Source of the DNA: a virus
Virus record (IMG/VR): IMGVR_UViG_3300033388_007794
Coordinates: 1 to 50,807 of that record
Direction: 5' to 3' (one strand)
Length of the DNA stretch: 50,807 bases
The translations under genes were made by a program, and so were the position numbers. Shown in pieces: positions 39,821-49,400 of the stretch; position 1 is the first letter of the stretch; every line of letters starts with the position of its first letter. The notes beneath the pieces were generated by a model. That model was not told the origin of the DNA, did no database searches, and worked only from the letters and a program-made list of their open reading frames with translations.

Positions 39821-40549
39821 CTATTTCCTTCCAAACGCAACGCTGAACGTCGCGCTAGTAGTATCTGCACCTAATGTCCAAACTGCCCTAACATACCTCT
39901 TTATCGTTCCTGTTGCAGTAATTCTTTGTGCTGTATTCGCTGATGTTACCTGCGTGAAGGTGCATACTGCACTCCAGGCATCGGTTGCTCCGTCATCGTC
40001 TGAATGTTGAATTGTTATATCTAGGGTCGGGCTTGTGCCAGCCAATCCAGTTACTTGCAGGTATGCTACTCCACCGTTGGCCGTGCTTACCCCGTTGTCA
40101 ATGCTCGTGCTGTTGCCACTCGTGGCTTCTTCGCCAAGCGGGTGAAATGTTAACACTCTTTCCAACCCCGTTTTGCTTTGCGCTTCGGCAGAAATTGCAG
40201 CTACATCATCAACAGGTGTTTCTACTTCGTAGCTCGTTTCTATTGCGTCAAATCCATAACCCGCGTCTTCTACTGCCACTTCCCCCTGCGGGAAGTAAGT
40301 CCAGATGCTGGCGTCCTGTCCAAGCGCTGCCTGCATGATTTCATCTATTCCGCTTGTATCACCGTCAAAAACACCGTCCGCGCTCAGGGTTGCATCCTTT
40401 AGCCCTGCTATATAGGATTTTGCAGTAGCCGTAAATGTCGTTACATCATGCGTTTCCGCCTCGCCTGATATGGAAAAGTTTTTCAGGTATGCGCTCAGGT
40501 CGTAGCCGTTCACGTATACCCGCGCATTGCTGCCATGTTTGAAGGACAA
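39821..40549 (-). CDS. Major tail tube protein, long paralogue with extra C-terminal domain
   Basis: A 242-residue protein. The first 130 residues match the tube fold (TFTATAKSYIAGLKDATLSA, YEVETPVDDVAAI). The last 105 residues are an added beta-sandwich-like domain (GGVAYLQVTGLAGTSP, VRAVWTLGADTTSATFSVAF), which may decorate the tail surface as Ig-like domains do in other phages. Confidence 0.85.
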   Translation of the reverse strand: MSFKHGSNARVYVNGYDLSAYLKNFSISGEAETHDVTTFTATAKSYIAGLKDATLSADGVFDGDTSGIDEIMQAALGQDASIWTYFPQGEVAVEDAGYGFDAIETSYEVETPVDDVAAISAEAQSKTGLERVLTFHPLGEEATSGNSTSIDNGVSTANGGVAYLQVTGLAGTSPTLDITIQHSDDDGATDAWSAVCTFTQVTSANTAQRITATGTIKRYVRAVWTLGADTTSATFSVAFGRK

Positions 40550-40564
40550 ATCGCTTCACCTCCT

Positions 40565-40954
40565 TTAAGTCTGGTAAATCAGGGTAAAGTTCAGGCTCCA
40601 CTCGTGATTGTTGTTTTCGTCCAGCCCCAGGAAAACAGGTGCCGACTGGTCGGCCACAACATCCAGGTAGCCGGAAATGTTTGCAGACTCTAGAGTATCG
40701 TATACGGCTTCCGCTTTAGCAAGCCCAGCCTCGTAACTGCTCCATCGGACCCTGACCTGTACGCTAGGACGTTTGAGTTCCGTCGAAGTCTGGAGCACTC
40801 TTTGGGGGGGATAGCCGCCAGTGCCGAGGACAAAAATTGAATTTATAGGAACATATTGGGAGGACGGCCGGACGGGGCCTGTAAAAATATTTGTGCCTAC
40901 CGTCCCTATGCCTTGGCTTTCTAAGTAGTTAGCTATGTCCGAAGCAGGATTCAT
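40565..40954 (-). CDS. Minor capsid / tail terminator protein
   Basis: A 129-residue protein (SDIANYLESQGIGTVGTNIF, FVLGTGGYPPQRVLQTSTEL) of the phage minor capsid / tail completion type. Position between the HK97 gp10-like gene and the tail tube fits a tail terminator. Motifs are suggestive rather than firm. Confidence 0.75.
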   Translation of the reverse strand: MNPASDIANYLESQGIGTVGTNIFTGPVRPSSQYVPINSIFVLGTGGYPPQRVLQTSTELKRPSVQVRVRWSSYEAGLAKAEAVYDTLESANISGYLDVVADQSAPVFLGLDENNNHEWSLNFTLIYQT

Positions 40955-40972
40955 CTCGCCATCCCCTCTTAC

Positions 40973-41365
40973 TTACTCAATGACATTCTTCAGCCGCCTG
41001 GCCAATCGCATGGGCAATTTTGGTGCAGCTGCTTTAACAGGGTCTTCAAGATATTTGGCTTTACCTACTTTATGGCGTAGTTCCGTCCGTTCATGCACAT
41101 AAACGGCATATGGTGCAGCAGGTCCGCCATAGCCCATTTCTACCCAAACCTGACGCCCTTCTGCTTTGGGCTGCTCAACGTGCCCAGTCCCTCGTAGTGT
41201 CCCAGTATCTACCGGGCATTGCTCCTTGCTCTCTGTCATGATCAGCTCCGCCTCAGCATAGAGGGCTTTACCCGCCTCGGATAAGGCCCGCTTGCCCAGC
41301 TTCTCCAGGGCACGCTGTAGTTCTTTTGTGCCCTTCACTTCAACTGTTATCCTCATCGACACCAC
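40973..41365 (-). CDS. HK97 gp10-family neck protein
   Basis: A 130-residue protein with the HK97 gp10 signature: a helical N-terminus (GTKELQRALEKLGKRALSEA), CPVDTGTLRGTGHVE (about 50-64) and YGGPAAPYAVYVHERTE (about 79-95). It acts in head-tail joining. Start GTG 41365 or ATG 41356. Confidence 0.9.
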   Translation of the reverse strand: MVSMRITVEVKGTKELQRALEKLGKRALSEAGKALYAEAELIMTESKEQCPVDTGTLRGTGHVEQPKAEGRQVWVEMGYGGPAAPYAVYVHERTELRHKVGKAKYLEDPVKAAAPKLPMRLARRLKNVIE

Positions 41366-41409
41366 TAACTTTCTATAACTGAGAATCGTATTTCGTCAAA
41401 AGCCACCCG

Positions 41410-41538
41410 TTAGCTTAATATTTCTATCGTCATTGTCGTTTCAGTTTCTTCAACTACCTGCCAGCAAATGGCATCAGTATCTGGCCGAATATTGCCTTCT
41501 GCGTCGATAATCTTATTCACAGTTATTATCGTGCTCAC
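41410..41538 (-). CDS. Small protein, 42 aa
   Basis: A GTG at 41538 overlaps the previous stop as GTGA and encodes MSTIITVNKIIDAEGNIRPD, ending TMTIEILS. It is a short beta-strand-rich product in the connector region. Function unknown. Confidence 0.55.
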   Translation of the reverse strand: MSTIITVNKIIDAEGNIRPDTDAICWQVVEETETTMTIEILS

Positions 41539-42131
41539 AATCTCACCGCCCTGAAATTCTTCCAAACTCCCGCCCTACCATGAACGCCGATATAACTATT
41601 GGAATAGGTAGTATCGGTAATTGAAAATTTCTTTGCACCATCAAGATAAACTATAATGCTCCCATTGTTATTATTACGGTATATTCCAACCTTCCTCGGC
41701 CCTGTTGTAATTGAAACATCTTGAGCCAATGTAGTTACTCCTTCGTCCGACGAATTAATTCGTTGCAAAATGAATCCTTGTTCATTGTGTAATCCCACCT
41801 GATAAGCAACCCTTGAATCAGTCACACCTGCCCAACCAAAAAGAACTCCAGCAAATTCGTTAGTAATATCTGCTACGTCATAAGGCTTATCAATAATTGC
41901 CTCTACATAAAATGCATTGCCAAAATTATAGTTAATCTTAGCAATATACCTAGTGCTATTTTGAGGACGCTCAAGACGTCCTGGGTTAGCTATCGTTATA
42001 CCGGATACGACGTCTGCCCATTCGCTGGGCAAAATACCTGCCCTGTCAAACGTAAAGTGATCTTCAAATCTGTTCCCCTTCCACTTTGGCAGGGAAAACG
42101 GTATCTTTGCAGGTTGAATCAACGGCCACAT
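41535..42131 (-). CDS. Structural protein with lectin-like (LamG-type) domain
   Basis: A 198-residue beta-rich protein ending VYLDGAKKFSITDTTYSN and GVHGRAGVWKNFRAVRL, the pattern of concanavalin A-like domains. It could decorate the virion and bind glycans. Its AT-rich codons differ from the flanking connector genes, which suggests later insertion. Confidence 0.6.
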   Translation of the reverse strand: MWPLIQPAKIPFSLPKWKGNRFEDHFTFDRAGILPSEWADVVSGITIANPGRLERPQNSTRYIAKINYNFGNAFYVEAIIDKPYDVADITNEFAGVLFGWAGVTDSRVAYQVGLHNEQGFILQRINSSDEGVTTLAQDVSITTGPRKVGIYRNNNNGSIIVYLDGAKKFSITDTTYSNSYIGVHGRAGVWKNFRAVRL

Positions 42132-42137
42132 TTTTAA

Positions 42138-42590
42138 TCACTTCCTCACGTTACCGTAAGCACTGACCGAATCAAGGGCATTAGAACCATCGTTGTTTGT
42201 TACTGTTATTTTTAAGCCTTTTAAACCCCCAACATCAAGAACAAATGATTTCTGTTTTGTGCCCCCAGCATTTGACGCAATACTTCCGACTGCAAATTCT
42301 TCATCGTCATAATTTGTTCCATCATGGGAGCCGTAAAACTTAATAGTTACACCTCCACTATGAGTTGCACTATAGTCAACGTCTACCGTAATACTAACCA
42401 TGCCGCCAGGCGGCATTGTAGATAAATCCAGCGCTACGCAGTCACCTATAGCCGTAGTTGCCCCTGCCCCAAGAGCTACAGCATCAAGCATGGTTGTTGT
42501 CGTTATACTGCCCGTTAGTTGAACACTGCCGGGGTTGCTCGCAACAAATAGCTCCTTGCCGTTCGTGCTCTTAATAGTTACCGTGCTCAT
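42138..42590 (-). CDS. Hypothetical virion protein, beta-rich, 150 aa
   Basis: Thr/Gly-rich beta protein (SITVDVDYSATHSGGVTIKF, FYGSHDGTNYDD). It resembles phage decoration or fibre-like modules with bacterial Ig-like character. Probably virion-associated; not identified. Confidence 0.6.
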   Translation of the reverse strand: MSTVTIKSTNGKELFVASNPGSVQLTGSITTTTMLDAVALGAGATTAIGDCVALDLSTMPPGGMVSITVDVDYSATHSGGVTIKFYGSHDGTNYDDEEFAVGSIASNAGGTKQKSFVLDVGGLKGLKITVTNNDGSNALDSVSAYGNVRK

Positions 42591-42910
42591 CAGGTATTCA
42601 CCACCTTATGATGTATGCTCCCGGTTTCATCCGGCAACGCCTCCACTGACAGAATTACCGGCTGACTTCCATCCGGCAGGGTAATCCTGTCCTGAATACC
42701 AATCTCCACCGAACCGTCCAGGTACACCTGAGCAGTGCTGACGACCTCTTGCCCTGCCCTGTCCCGTACCAGCTTCGTCTTGCGCTGCACAAAAGCGGAA
42801 TACTGAACAGCAGTTCCATATTGCGGCTCGCCGTAAGCATTGACGCCGGTAAATGGCTCCAGTGTAATCGTTTGGTTAAACCACTCTAAGAAATCTTGTT
42901 CCAGCGCCAT
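42590..42910 (-). CDS. Head closure / head-tail connector protein
   Basis: A 106-residue protein (ITLEPFTGVNAYGEPQYGTA, FVQRKTKLVRDRAGQEV, IQDRITLPDGSQP) resembling SPP1 gp16-type head closure proteins. It overlaps the neighbouring connector by one base. Position and beta-barrel-like pattern support the call. Confidence 0.78.
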   Translation of the reverse strand: MALEQDFLEWFNQTITLEPFTGVNAYGEPQYGTAVQYSAFVQRKTKLVRDRAGQEVVSTAQVYLDGSVEIGIQDRITLPDGSQPVILSVEALPDETGSIHHKVVNT

Positions 42911-43296
42911 CAGCCATCATCCTCACTAGCTATAACAGAATCGTTTTCCATCATGCCAAGTTCAAACCGCGCGTCTTCTTCCGGCTCCTGCCATGTCGGA
43001 TAGGTTAACGCAGTAGTGGCACGCTTCTCCAGGTCGGCGGCTAGAGACATATAAGCCTGCGCTTTTTGGCTCAGGCTTACCCGGAGGTCGCCAGCAGCTT
43101 TATCCGCCTGGCGGGAAAATTTAGCCGCCACTGCTTTGGCAGCATGAGCGGCGGCTAAAAGGACGTTTGACATTTCTGTTAGCAAGAAGCTTATCTCTTC
43201 GTCTTGAAGAAGCTGGTCGGTTTGGTCGGTATCGCCGATATAAAAGCGCACCTTATCTTTATCAGTCGCCAGGCTCGTGTTGTAGCTCCAAGTCAT
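42910..43296 (-). CDS. Head-tail connector (gp6/gp15-like adaptor)
   Basis: From ATG 43296: MTWSYNTSLATDKDKVRFYI, then GDTDQTDQLLQDEEISFLL, the classic start of phage head-tail adaptors, followed by helices. About 128 residues. A longer open frame to 43362 lies over the small upstream gene and is not preferred. Confidence 0.82.
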   Translation of the reverse strand: MTWSYNTSLATDKDKVRFYIGDTDQTDQLLQDEEISFLLTEMSNVLLAAAHAAKAVAAKFSRQADKAAGDLRVSLSQKAQAYMSLAADLEKRATTALTYPTWQEPEEDARFELGMMENDSVIASEDDG

Positions 43297-43438
43297 TGTT
43301 TTCACCATCCTCAAGCACGGACAGCCAGTACTCGCAGTCCTGGATCGCCCCGTTATAAGCATTGAGGTTGGCGATAAGCTGTTCGCGCTCGGCTTTCAGC
43401 TTCGCCAACCTCTCCAGAATCTTCTCACGTGTAACCAT
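43262..43438 (-). CDS. Small coiled-coil protein, 58 aa
   Basis: ATG at 43438 encodes MVTREKILERLAKLKAEREQ and continues as a heptad-rich helix, ending EPGD. It overlaps the connector start by 35 bases. Similar short coiled-coil proteins are found in many phage head modules; function unknown. Confidence 0.6.
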   Translation of the reverse strand: MVTREKILERLAKLKAEREQLIANLNAYNGAIQDCEYWLSVLEDGENNDLELQHEPGD

Positions 43439-43450
43439 TCAATTCACTAC

Positions 43451-43831
43451 CTAAGAACTGGTGATGGTTTCCCATGCGGAGCCAGTCCAGACCTTCAGCT
43501 TGTGGGCAGTGCTGTCGTAATAGACATCGCCCTCCGCAGGAGTTCCGGGAGCAGAGCCGGGAGTGAAATTTGCAAAAGTCCCAATGTCGATGCTGGCCGT
43601 AAACGTTGCCGCACCCGTTACCGAGAGAGTGCCACCTATAACTGTGTTACCTGAAGCCGACGCTACAGTTAGCTTATTGGTAGCAACTGAAAAATCACCC
43701 GTGCAATTCAGCTTACCGGTGACATTTATCAGCCCATCGGTGTCGTTATCTATCGTCTCGCCGTTGTTCATCGTAATTTTTCCGGTAGTGATAGCACCGA
43801 CCAAAGCCCTTCCTCTAGTTAGACGATTCAC
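43451..43831 (-). CDS. Virion protein with fibre-like repeats, 126 aa
   Basis: A Gly/Thr-rich sequence (GTLSVTGAATFTASIDIGTF) ending GDVYYDSTAHKLKVWTGSAW, a module common at the ends of phage fibre proteins. In the head module it may be a small decoration or fibre. Confidence 0.62.
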   Translation of the reverse strand: MNRLTRGRALVGAITTGKITMNNGETIDNDTDGLINVTGKLNCTGDFSVATNKLTVASASGNTVIGGTLSVTGAATFTASIDIGTFANFTPGSAPGTPAEGDVYYDSTAHKLKVWTGSAWETITSS

Positions 43832-43841
43832 TGCTCATCCC

Positions 43842-44174
43842 TCACTTTCCTTTTGCCTTGTCAAGATTGAGCGGAGCAAGTTCATCCATTAACCGCTCTT
43901 CTCGCTCTGTCTGCCTATCTTCTTCCTCCGGTGTCAGGGCCTTCCCGGAATGGCGTTTATCCCCATGATGGGTACGCTCAGCGAGGCCGATAAACTCGGC
44001 CCCGCATTCAGCGCATTTATAAGTTTCAGCTTTCTTCTCAACCGGGGCAAAGTAGCCCAGGCGTATTAACTTTTCATCATTTTTCGCGCCAACAAGTTCT
44101 ACAATTTGTCCCCGGTCAAGTTCCTGTCCAGCATAGCCGAAAGGACGTCTGGCCCAATAGTATTTTTTCGGCAT
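43842..44174 (-). CDS. Hypothetical zinc-finger protein, 110 aa
   Basis: Contains CAECGAEFIGLAERTHHGDK, a C2H2-type pair, and a charged end. The N-terminus (RRPFGYAGQELDRGQIVELV) resembles a small beta domain found beside phage capsid genes. It overlaps the capsid stop by one base. Confidence 0.65.
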   Translation of the reverse strand: MPKKYYWARRPFGYAGQELDRGQIVELVGAKNDEKLIRLGYFAPVEKKAETYKCAECGAEFIGLAERTHHGDKRHSGKALTPEEEDRQTEREERLMDELAPLNLDKAKGK

Positions 44175-45130
44175 TATGCGACAGCCCCCGACATAAAGAG
44201 TCCGGCGTTGGCACCGGTCTTCTTCTGGTCAAAATAAGTGTTCGCCTCTATGATGTCCACTTCACGTTCCTCATCGCGCATCCGCTTGATGTACTGAAGC
44301 GCGTTTGCTACTACCTGCCAAACAAAGGTATATCCGGCAGCAGGGGTAAGCAGAGACGGCCTGTCGGGTACATAGATCATCAGGGCGTTCTTCCCCCAGA
44401 TCCGGCTGTACGATACCGAAGCCTCAGCAGTTCCTTCAGGAGATGCAGTATAAATCGCACGACCAATCAGCACTTTTTCAAATTCCGCCAGGGCTTTGAA
44501 CAGGTCAAGAGTAAGTTGCCCCTTTTGGGTGTACTTAATTGTGTCAATTAAATCCGGGTGCCACTTCAGTTTTAACCAAACTTGCTTACCTAGTACCAAC
44601 ACATTAGGCTCGCGCCCGATTAAGGCTTCAACTGCATCTTTATAGTCGGCCAAATCGACTAGCGGGCTGGAATTGGCATAGTCGCTCCAGACAGTAAAAT
44701 CAACACCTCCGGTCTTGTCCGTACCCCAAACACCGGTCGTGAAAAAGTCGGTAGCGAAAGCAACCTCCCGGCGCATCTGAAGCTTATCCGTCACCCATTC
44801 GGTCGCGTCCCGGTCGAGGTTGAACGGCGCGTCTGCATTCTTCCTAGTTTCATCGTCGATCTCTTTCCTGATCGAGTACCGGTCGCAGAAGTACTTCGCA
44901 GTCGTTGTTACCTTCCATCCGCCGCCGGCAGACTTGGTGCCAGGCGCACGCAGCTTGGCCTCATCCCTGAACCAGTGAGACTGGTCGTACTGCGGGATGA
45001 TGTCCGACTGTTTCTGCACAGGTACAATCGGGAAAATCTGGTCAGCAATATATTCGGGGTTCTTATAGCCAATAGAAATGTTTGTGAGAAGTTGATCAAT
45101 ATGGAGACTCGAAGCCACAGGGTTAGCCAT
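44174..45130 (-). CDS. Major capsid protein (HK97 fold)
   Basis: A 318-residue capsid protein (IADQIFPIVPVQKQSDIIPQ, YDQSHWFRDEAKLRAPGTKS, RRVAF-type helix MRREVAFATDFFTTGVW, C-terminal IIEANTYFDQKKTGANAGLF). These segments are typical of phage capsid proteins near DUF2190 decoration genes. The order scaffold-decoration-capsid supports it. Confidence 0.9.
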   Translation of the reverse strand: MANPVASSLHIDQLLTNISIGYKNPEYIADQIFPIVPVQKQSDIIPQYDQSHWFRDEAKLRAPGTKSAGGGWKVTTTAKYFCDRYSIRKEIDDETRKNADAPFNLDRDATEWVTDKLQMRREVAFATDFFTTGVWGTDKTGGVDFTVWSDYANSSPLVDLADYKDAVEALIGREPNVLVLGKQVWLKLKWHPDLIDTIKYTQKGQLTLDLFKALAEFEKVLIGRAIYTASPEGTAEASVSYSRIWGKNALMIYVPDRPSLLTPAAGYTFVWQVVANALQYIKRMRDEEREVDIIEANTYFDQKKTGANAGLFMSGAVA

Positions 45131-45160
45131 TATCAGTCACTCCTTTTCCAATTTACCAAA

Positions 45161-45550
45161 TTAAGTTGTGCTCAGCGTGAACGGCCCAGTCAACAGGACG
45201 CGAATAACCGTCCCATCGGCAGACGAAGCATCAAGCGCAATGCCGGCAATAAAATCCTTGTCAGTTGCCTTCTTTACGGCCTTGCCGCTTGCGTCTGTGC
45301 CTACGTAGTCTCCGACAGCAATGTTGGTACCGGAGCCGTCAGACACGACCTTACTGATACCTAGAACTCGAACCTGTGCCGCATGGCCTGCTGTAGGTTT
45401 ATTCTGCAATACACCGATCGGCTTGTCTGCTGCGTTATCGCAGACATCCACCTGGTCGGCGGCACTCAGCTCAACAAAGTAATACTGCTTTGAACTCAGG
45501 TCGTTCTCAGCCTTTGCGCTGATGTCGAATACAGCCATTTCGGTTGCCAT
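45161..45550 (-). CDS. Capsid decoration protein (DUF2190-like)
   Basis: From ATG 45550, nine bases after GGAGG, a 129-residue beta-rich protein (KPIGVLQNKPTAGHAAQVRV, GISKVVSDGSGTNIAVGDYV) with the pattern of DUF2190 decoration proteins that trimerise on the capsid surface. Confidence 0.85.
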   Translation of the reverse strand: MATEMAVFDISAKAENDLSSKQYYFVELSAADQVDVCDNAADKPIGVLQNKPTAGHAAQVRVLGISKVVSDGSGTNIAVGDYVGTDASGKAVKKATDKDFIAGIALDASSADGTVIRVLLTGPFTLSTT

Positions 45551-45564
45551 CAATATCTACCTCC

Positions 45565-46443
45565 TTAAATCTTGACCGCAGTCTCTTTGCGGTACTGCTC
45601 ATAGAGCTTAGGGTTCTCGGCCAGCACTTTTGCCAGTGCGTCCATCCTGCTCAAGTTGGCGTCTTTCTGCACCAGCCCCGCTGCCATGGCCTCGACCTTG
45701 GCAACAGCGGAGTCGCCAGCAGGCATGCCGCCTCGACCAATTTCGGCGTAGAGTGCGCCTTTCTCAATGGCTTCATTAGCCGCCTTCAGTACACCTTCGA
45801 GCTTGGTGTACTCTTCCGGCGCTTTTTCAGCCAGGCCCTTGAGCACCAATCCGAATTCTTCCGGCTTGGTTGGTAAATTAGCAAACTCGTCAGCGGCTTT
45901 CTGAATAAACTCCTTGCGAAGCTGCTTGTCGCGCTCTTCCTTGAGTACTTTTTCAAGCTCTTCAGCTTTCTTGACGGCTTCCTGCTGTTCTTTCCAGAGT
46001 GCCTCTACCGCAGGACGAACTTCTTCTGGAATGCCGGAAAAGTCATAGCTTCCGTCTTCCTTTTTGGTCGGTGCCGGATAGCCATATTTCTTCTTCTTGT
46101 CCTCTTCTTCATCTTTTTTGCCCTTAGCCTTCTCAGCCGGTTCGGGGTAGCCGTAGCCGGCAAGACCGGCTAAGGTTTTCATGATGTCTTTCGGGAGCTC
46201 GTCCTTGTATGCCGACAAAATTTTGAGTGCTCCTTTTACGGCTCCTTTTGCTTTGTCGGACAGCTTGGCTGCTTTCAAAACCTCTTCGACCTTCTGCTCG
46301 TCTTCAAGTTCAGTTTCCAAAACAGCCTTGAGAATTTCTTCCATAGGTGGATCATCCTCCTTAAAAATTAGGAACTTTTTACGATTTGCCCCGCGTGGGA
46401 CGAGGCTCACTTCCACAACATCTAAATCTTTCAGCCTATTCAC
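45565..46443 (-). CDS. Scaffold-like capsid assembly protein
   Basis: A 292-residue acidic protein. Residues 1-30 (VEVSLVPRGANRKKFLIF) are like the region following XkdF proteases. The rest is a highly charged helix (KAEELEKVLKEERDKQLRKE) as in scaffold proteins. It starts four bases after the XkdF-domain protein. Two near-identical GYPEP/GYPAP segments flank a Lys/Glu run. Confidence 0.8.
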   Translation of the reverse strand: MNRLKDLDVVEVSLVPRGANRKKFLIFKEDDPPMEEILKAVLETELEDEQKVEEVLKAAKLSDKAKGAVKGALKILSAYKDELPKDIMKTLAGLAGYGYPEPAEKAKGKKDEEEDKKKKYGYPAPTKKEDGSYDFSGIPEEVRPAVEALWKEQQEAVKKAEELEKVLKEERDKQLRKEFIQKAADEFANLPTKPEEFGLVLKGLAEKAPEEYTKLEGVLKAANEAIEKGALYAEIGRGGMPAGDSAVAKVEAMAAGLVQKDANLSRMDALAKVLAENPKLYEQYRKETAVKI

Positions 46444-46446
46444 ACC

Positions 46447-49400
46447 TTACACCACCTCCTCACGAATCCCGAAACCCCCGACACTAAAGCCCGTTATAAC
46501 ACCCTCTTTAACTTGTCTCCATAAATTGTCATCGCTAATATGAACGCTCATTATCCATGACCCCTTCTTGACCTTATGGCCGTTGATTTCTAAGTCCTGT
46601 GGAGCAGTATACGATTCAACAACTTCAGCTTTAGCTTTCTTGCTATGCCGATAACCAATCACACGGGATTTGAGCATAAAACGATAGGCCGCATCTTCTA
46701 TGCTCTGGGCTGATATAACATCGCCCTGAGAATCCACCGTGTCTGGTTCCAGAACTACTCCCGTTACTATTTGCTTTTCGTCCGCTTTAAGTATCGCGGC
46801 GTGGTATTCTTTAGCAACTTTGGCTTTTGCCACATCGATTTTTTGTACGGGCTTCCCTGGTTCATCAGCCCACAACAACCACTTTTGCCCCTTTTGCTTC
46901 AGCTCGCTTATAACATCAGCGAGGTCGTGGGTTTTTGTGTACGGTTCTTGCGATTTTGGCCGGTTCACAAGCCACACCCTGCGCCCCTGTTCCATCGGGG
47001 CATATTGGATAAGCAACCGTCCTTTCAGATGCTTGCCGTCTAAGAAAAGCTCGCGGCCATGCTCTCTAGCGAATGAGAACTTATATTCGCCACCGTCAAG
47101 CTTAAAAAATTTACTATACGTCTGGCTTGTAGAACCTGGCCCACCTGGCTCGGAGATATAGGGCTCTTTATCTGTAATAGTGATCCACTCAACTGGCTGG
47201 AATAACTTAAACTGGCCCTGTAAGCTGTCATCGGGCGGCAGTTCAAGCAAGCGGCTTCCATATTTTGTCTTGCGGATGTCTTCGGTATCTCCTTCAAAAA
47301 CCGAAAAGCCCCAAGCTGTTTCATCGTCTATCTGAAAGCGTAAATCACCGTGGACGCTATGATTAGTCTTCAATAGCTCCTCATGGCTAAGCTTGGTTTC
47401 TTCTTCTGTCAGCCCACGCCAGTGCATCTGATATACCCACCTGCCGCGCCCGGACTTGGGGTACATGTTATGCCACTCTTCTTCATATAGCTTTGCTGCT
47501 ACTTCAGCTCTGGTATCGCCTTCTTCGCCTAAACGGTCAGCTTTCTTCACTTGCTTTAATGCCTGCTTGATCTGCTTTACCTTCCTTGCTACTTCTCCAC
47601 TGTCCCCAAACCGCCTCACCGCTACCGGATGCGGCAAAACAAAATCCGCCCGGTCTCCCAGGACGGATTTGGCGGTCTGGCCGAGCGCCACTACAATTTG
47701 CGGGTTGGCTTTATCAAGTTCCTGATACAACCAGTCGCGCCACTCTTCTATTTCCTGCTCGTTCGGCTCTCTCACTCTTCCTCTGTCGTCCGTTAACAGG
47801 ACTGGCACAACGTTAGTCAAGAAAACGTCTTTTCTGGTTAAGCCCAATGGTTTCAGGTAAAGCTCGTTCAACGTTTCTCCACAAGGCCCGACAAACGGCT
47901 CTCCCCTTGCCGCTTCAATCGGGCCGGGGGAGGCACCAATAAAAGCTATCTTTGCATTCTTCGACCCGGTGCCGGGGACTATCTCCCGCGCGGCCTTTTG
48001 CAATACTTGCCCCCGTTTGGCAATGTCAATAGCTTGCGCAGCGGTGTATGGTTCTTTGCGTGTTTTGTCTACATCAATAGGACGCGCACCGAGCCAAGCC
48101 AGAACTTTCTTTTCTTCATCAGGGAGAAGTTCAAGTACTTCGCAGGTTATAACATCCCCGACCTGAGCCTTAACGGTGCTGGTGGAGAAAGTTTTACCTA
48201 AATCAATATATTCCTTGTCGCCAAGCTTTCGGGTATTACGCCACTCCATGCCCACGCTCGGTAGGAGGCCACCATAATAATTTACCGTGCCAGGCGTCTT
48301 AGTTTGCTGAACCTGCAATACTTTTACCTTTAATTCAATGACCTTTTTGACTTTGCTCCACTCGTCAGTAGCCCCGTCCAGTTCATACTTCCCGCTAGCC
48401 GTCTTTGCCACAAGCCCTTCCGAGCGATCCTGATTGAATGCCCACCGAGCAGCAACTTTAAGCTCCTGCAAATTATTGCACCATTTGACCTGGGTGATAG
48501 CAAAATTCTCCTTGCCCTTCAAGTACTTATCATAGAACTGCTCCAGCTTCTTCCTGCGTTCTTTAAACGGTTTTTCGTGCAGGTCTTCATCCCAGTATGG
48601 CAGGTCGAAAACTGTCAGTATCGGCGTTTCATTTTGTTTGATGTCCGGCTTGTCGGCATTGAAAGTCATCAGGTCAGGACGCGCCACCCGCTTACCGCCA
48701 CGGAGCATCCCCAAATCGCAGTCCAGGATGAAATCGGCATCTATTTTCTCTAACGCGGCTTTAAGGCCGGCGAACTTGTGCAGTTGGTCCTTACCGTACT
48801 GCCCTTCAAACCAAAAGCGAACGCCTTTACCTTTCTTACCCTCTGCTATTCCTCGAAAGCCATTGAGCTTACCTTCCACATCAAAAAGCGTTTTGTCTTT
48901 ACCCCACTTTTCCCACAACTCATCAACCGTATATAGCTCCGTATATAATGCCACCTGCGGCTTCGGAGGAATAAACTTCTGGAATGGCTCAAGTCCCTCC
49001 TTAGTTACGTCCTCCGGCTTGCGGAACACGCCACGCACATATACCAGATCACCGTTCTCGATCTCCTTCAACTTTTCGACCTCGAACTTCGGCCTACCCT
49101 CTAACAAGTCATCCTGGGTCCAGAAGACAAAGCTAGACTTATTCCAAAAGCTCTTGTGATCGGGATGGTTAAACGCACCCTCGCCTTTCGTGCTCGGTAC
49201 CTCAAACACGAACCTGCCGCCGGGCTTCAGCACGCGCCAGATTTCGGCCATGATTTTTTCTTTGTCCGACAGGTGCTCCAAAACGTGGTTTGCACGTATC
49301 TCATCTGCGCTGTCATCCGGGTAGGGTATACCTTGCTCAAGATCATGAAGCATGTCCACCTGCGGACCCGGCTCTTTGTCGATCCCCGTATAGCCTTCAG

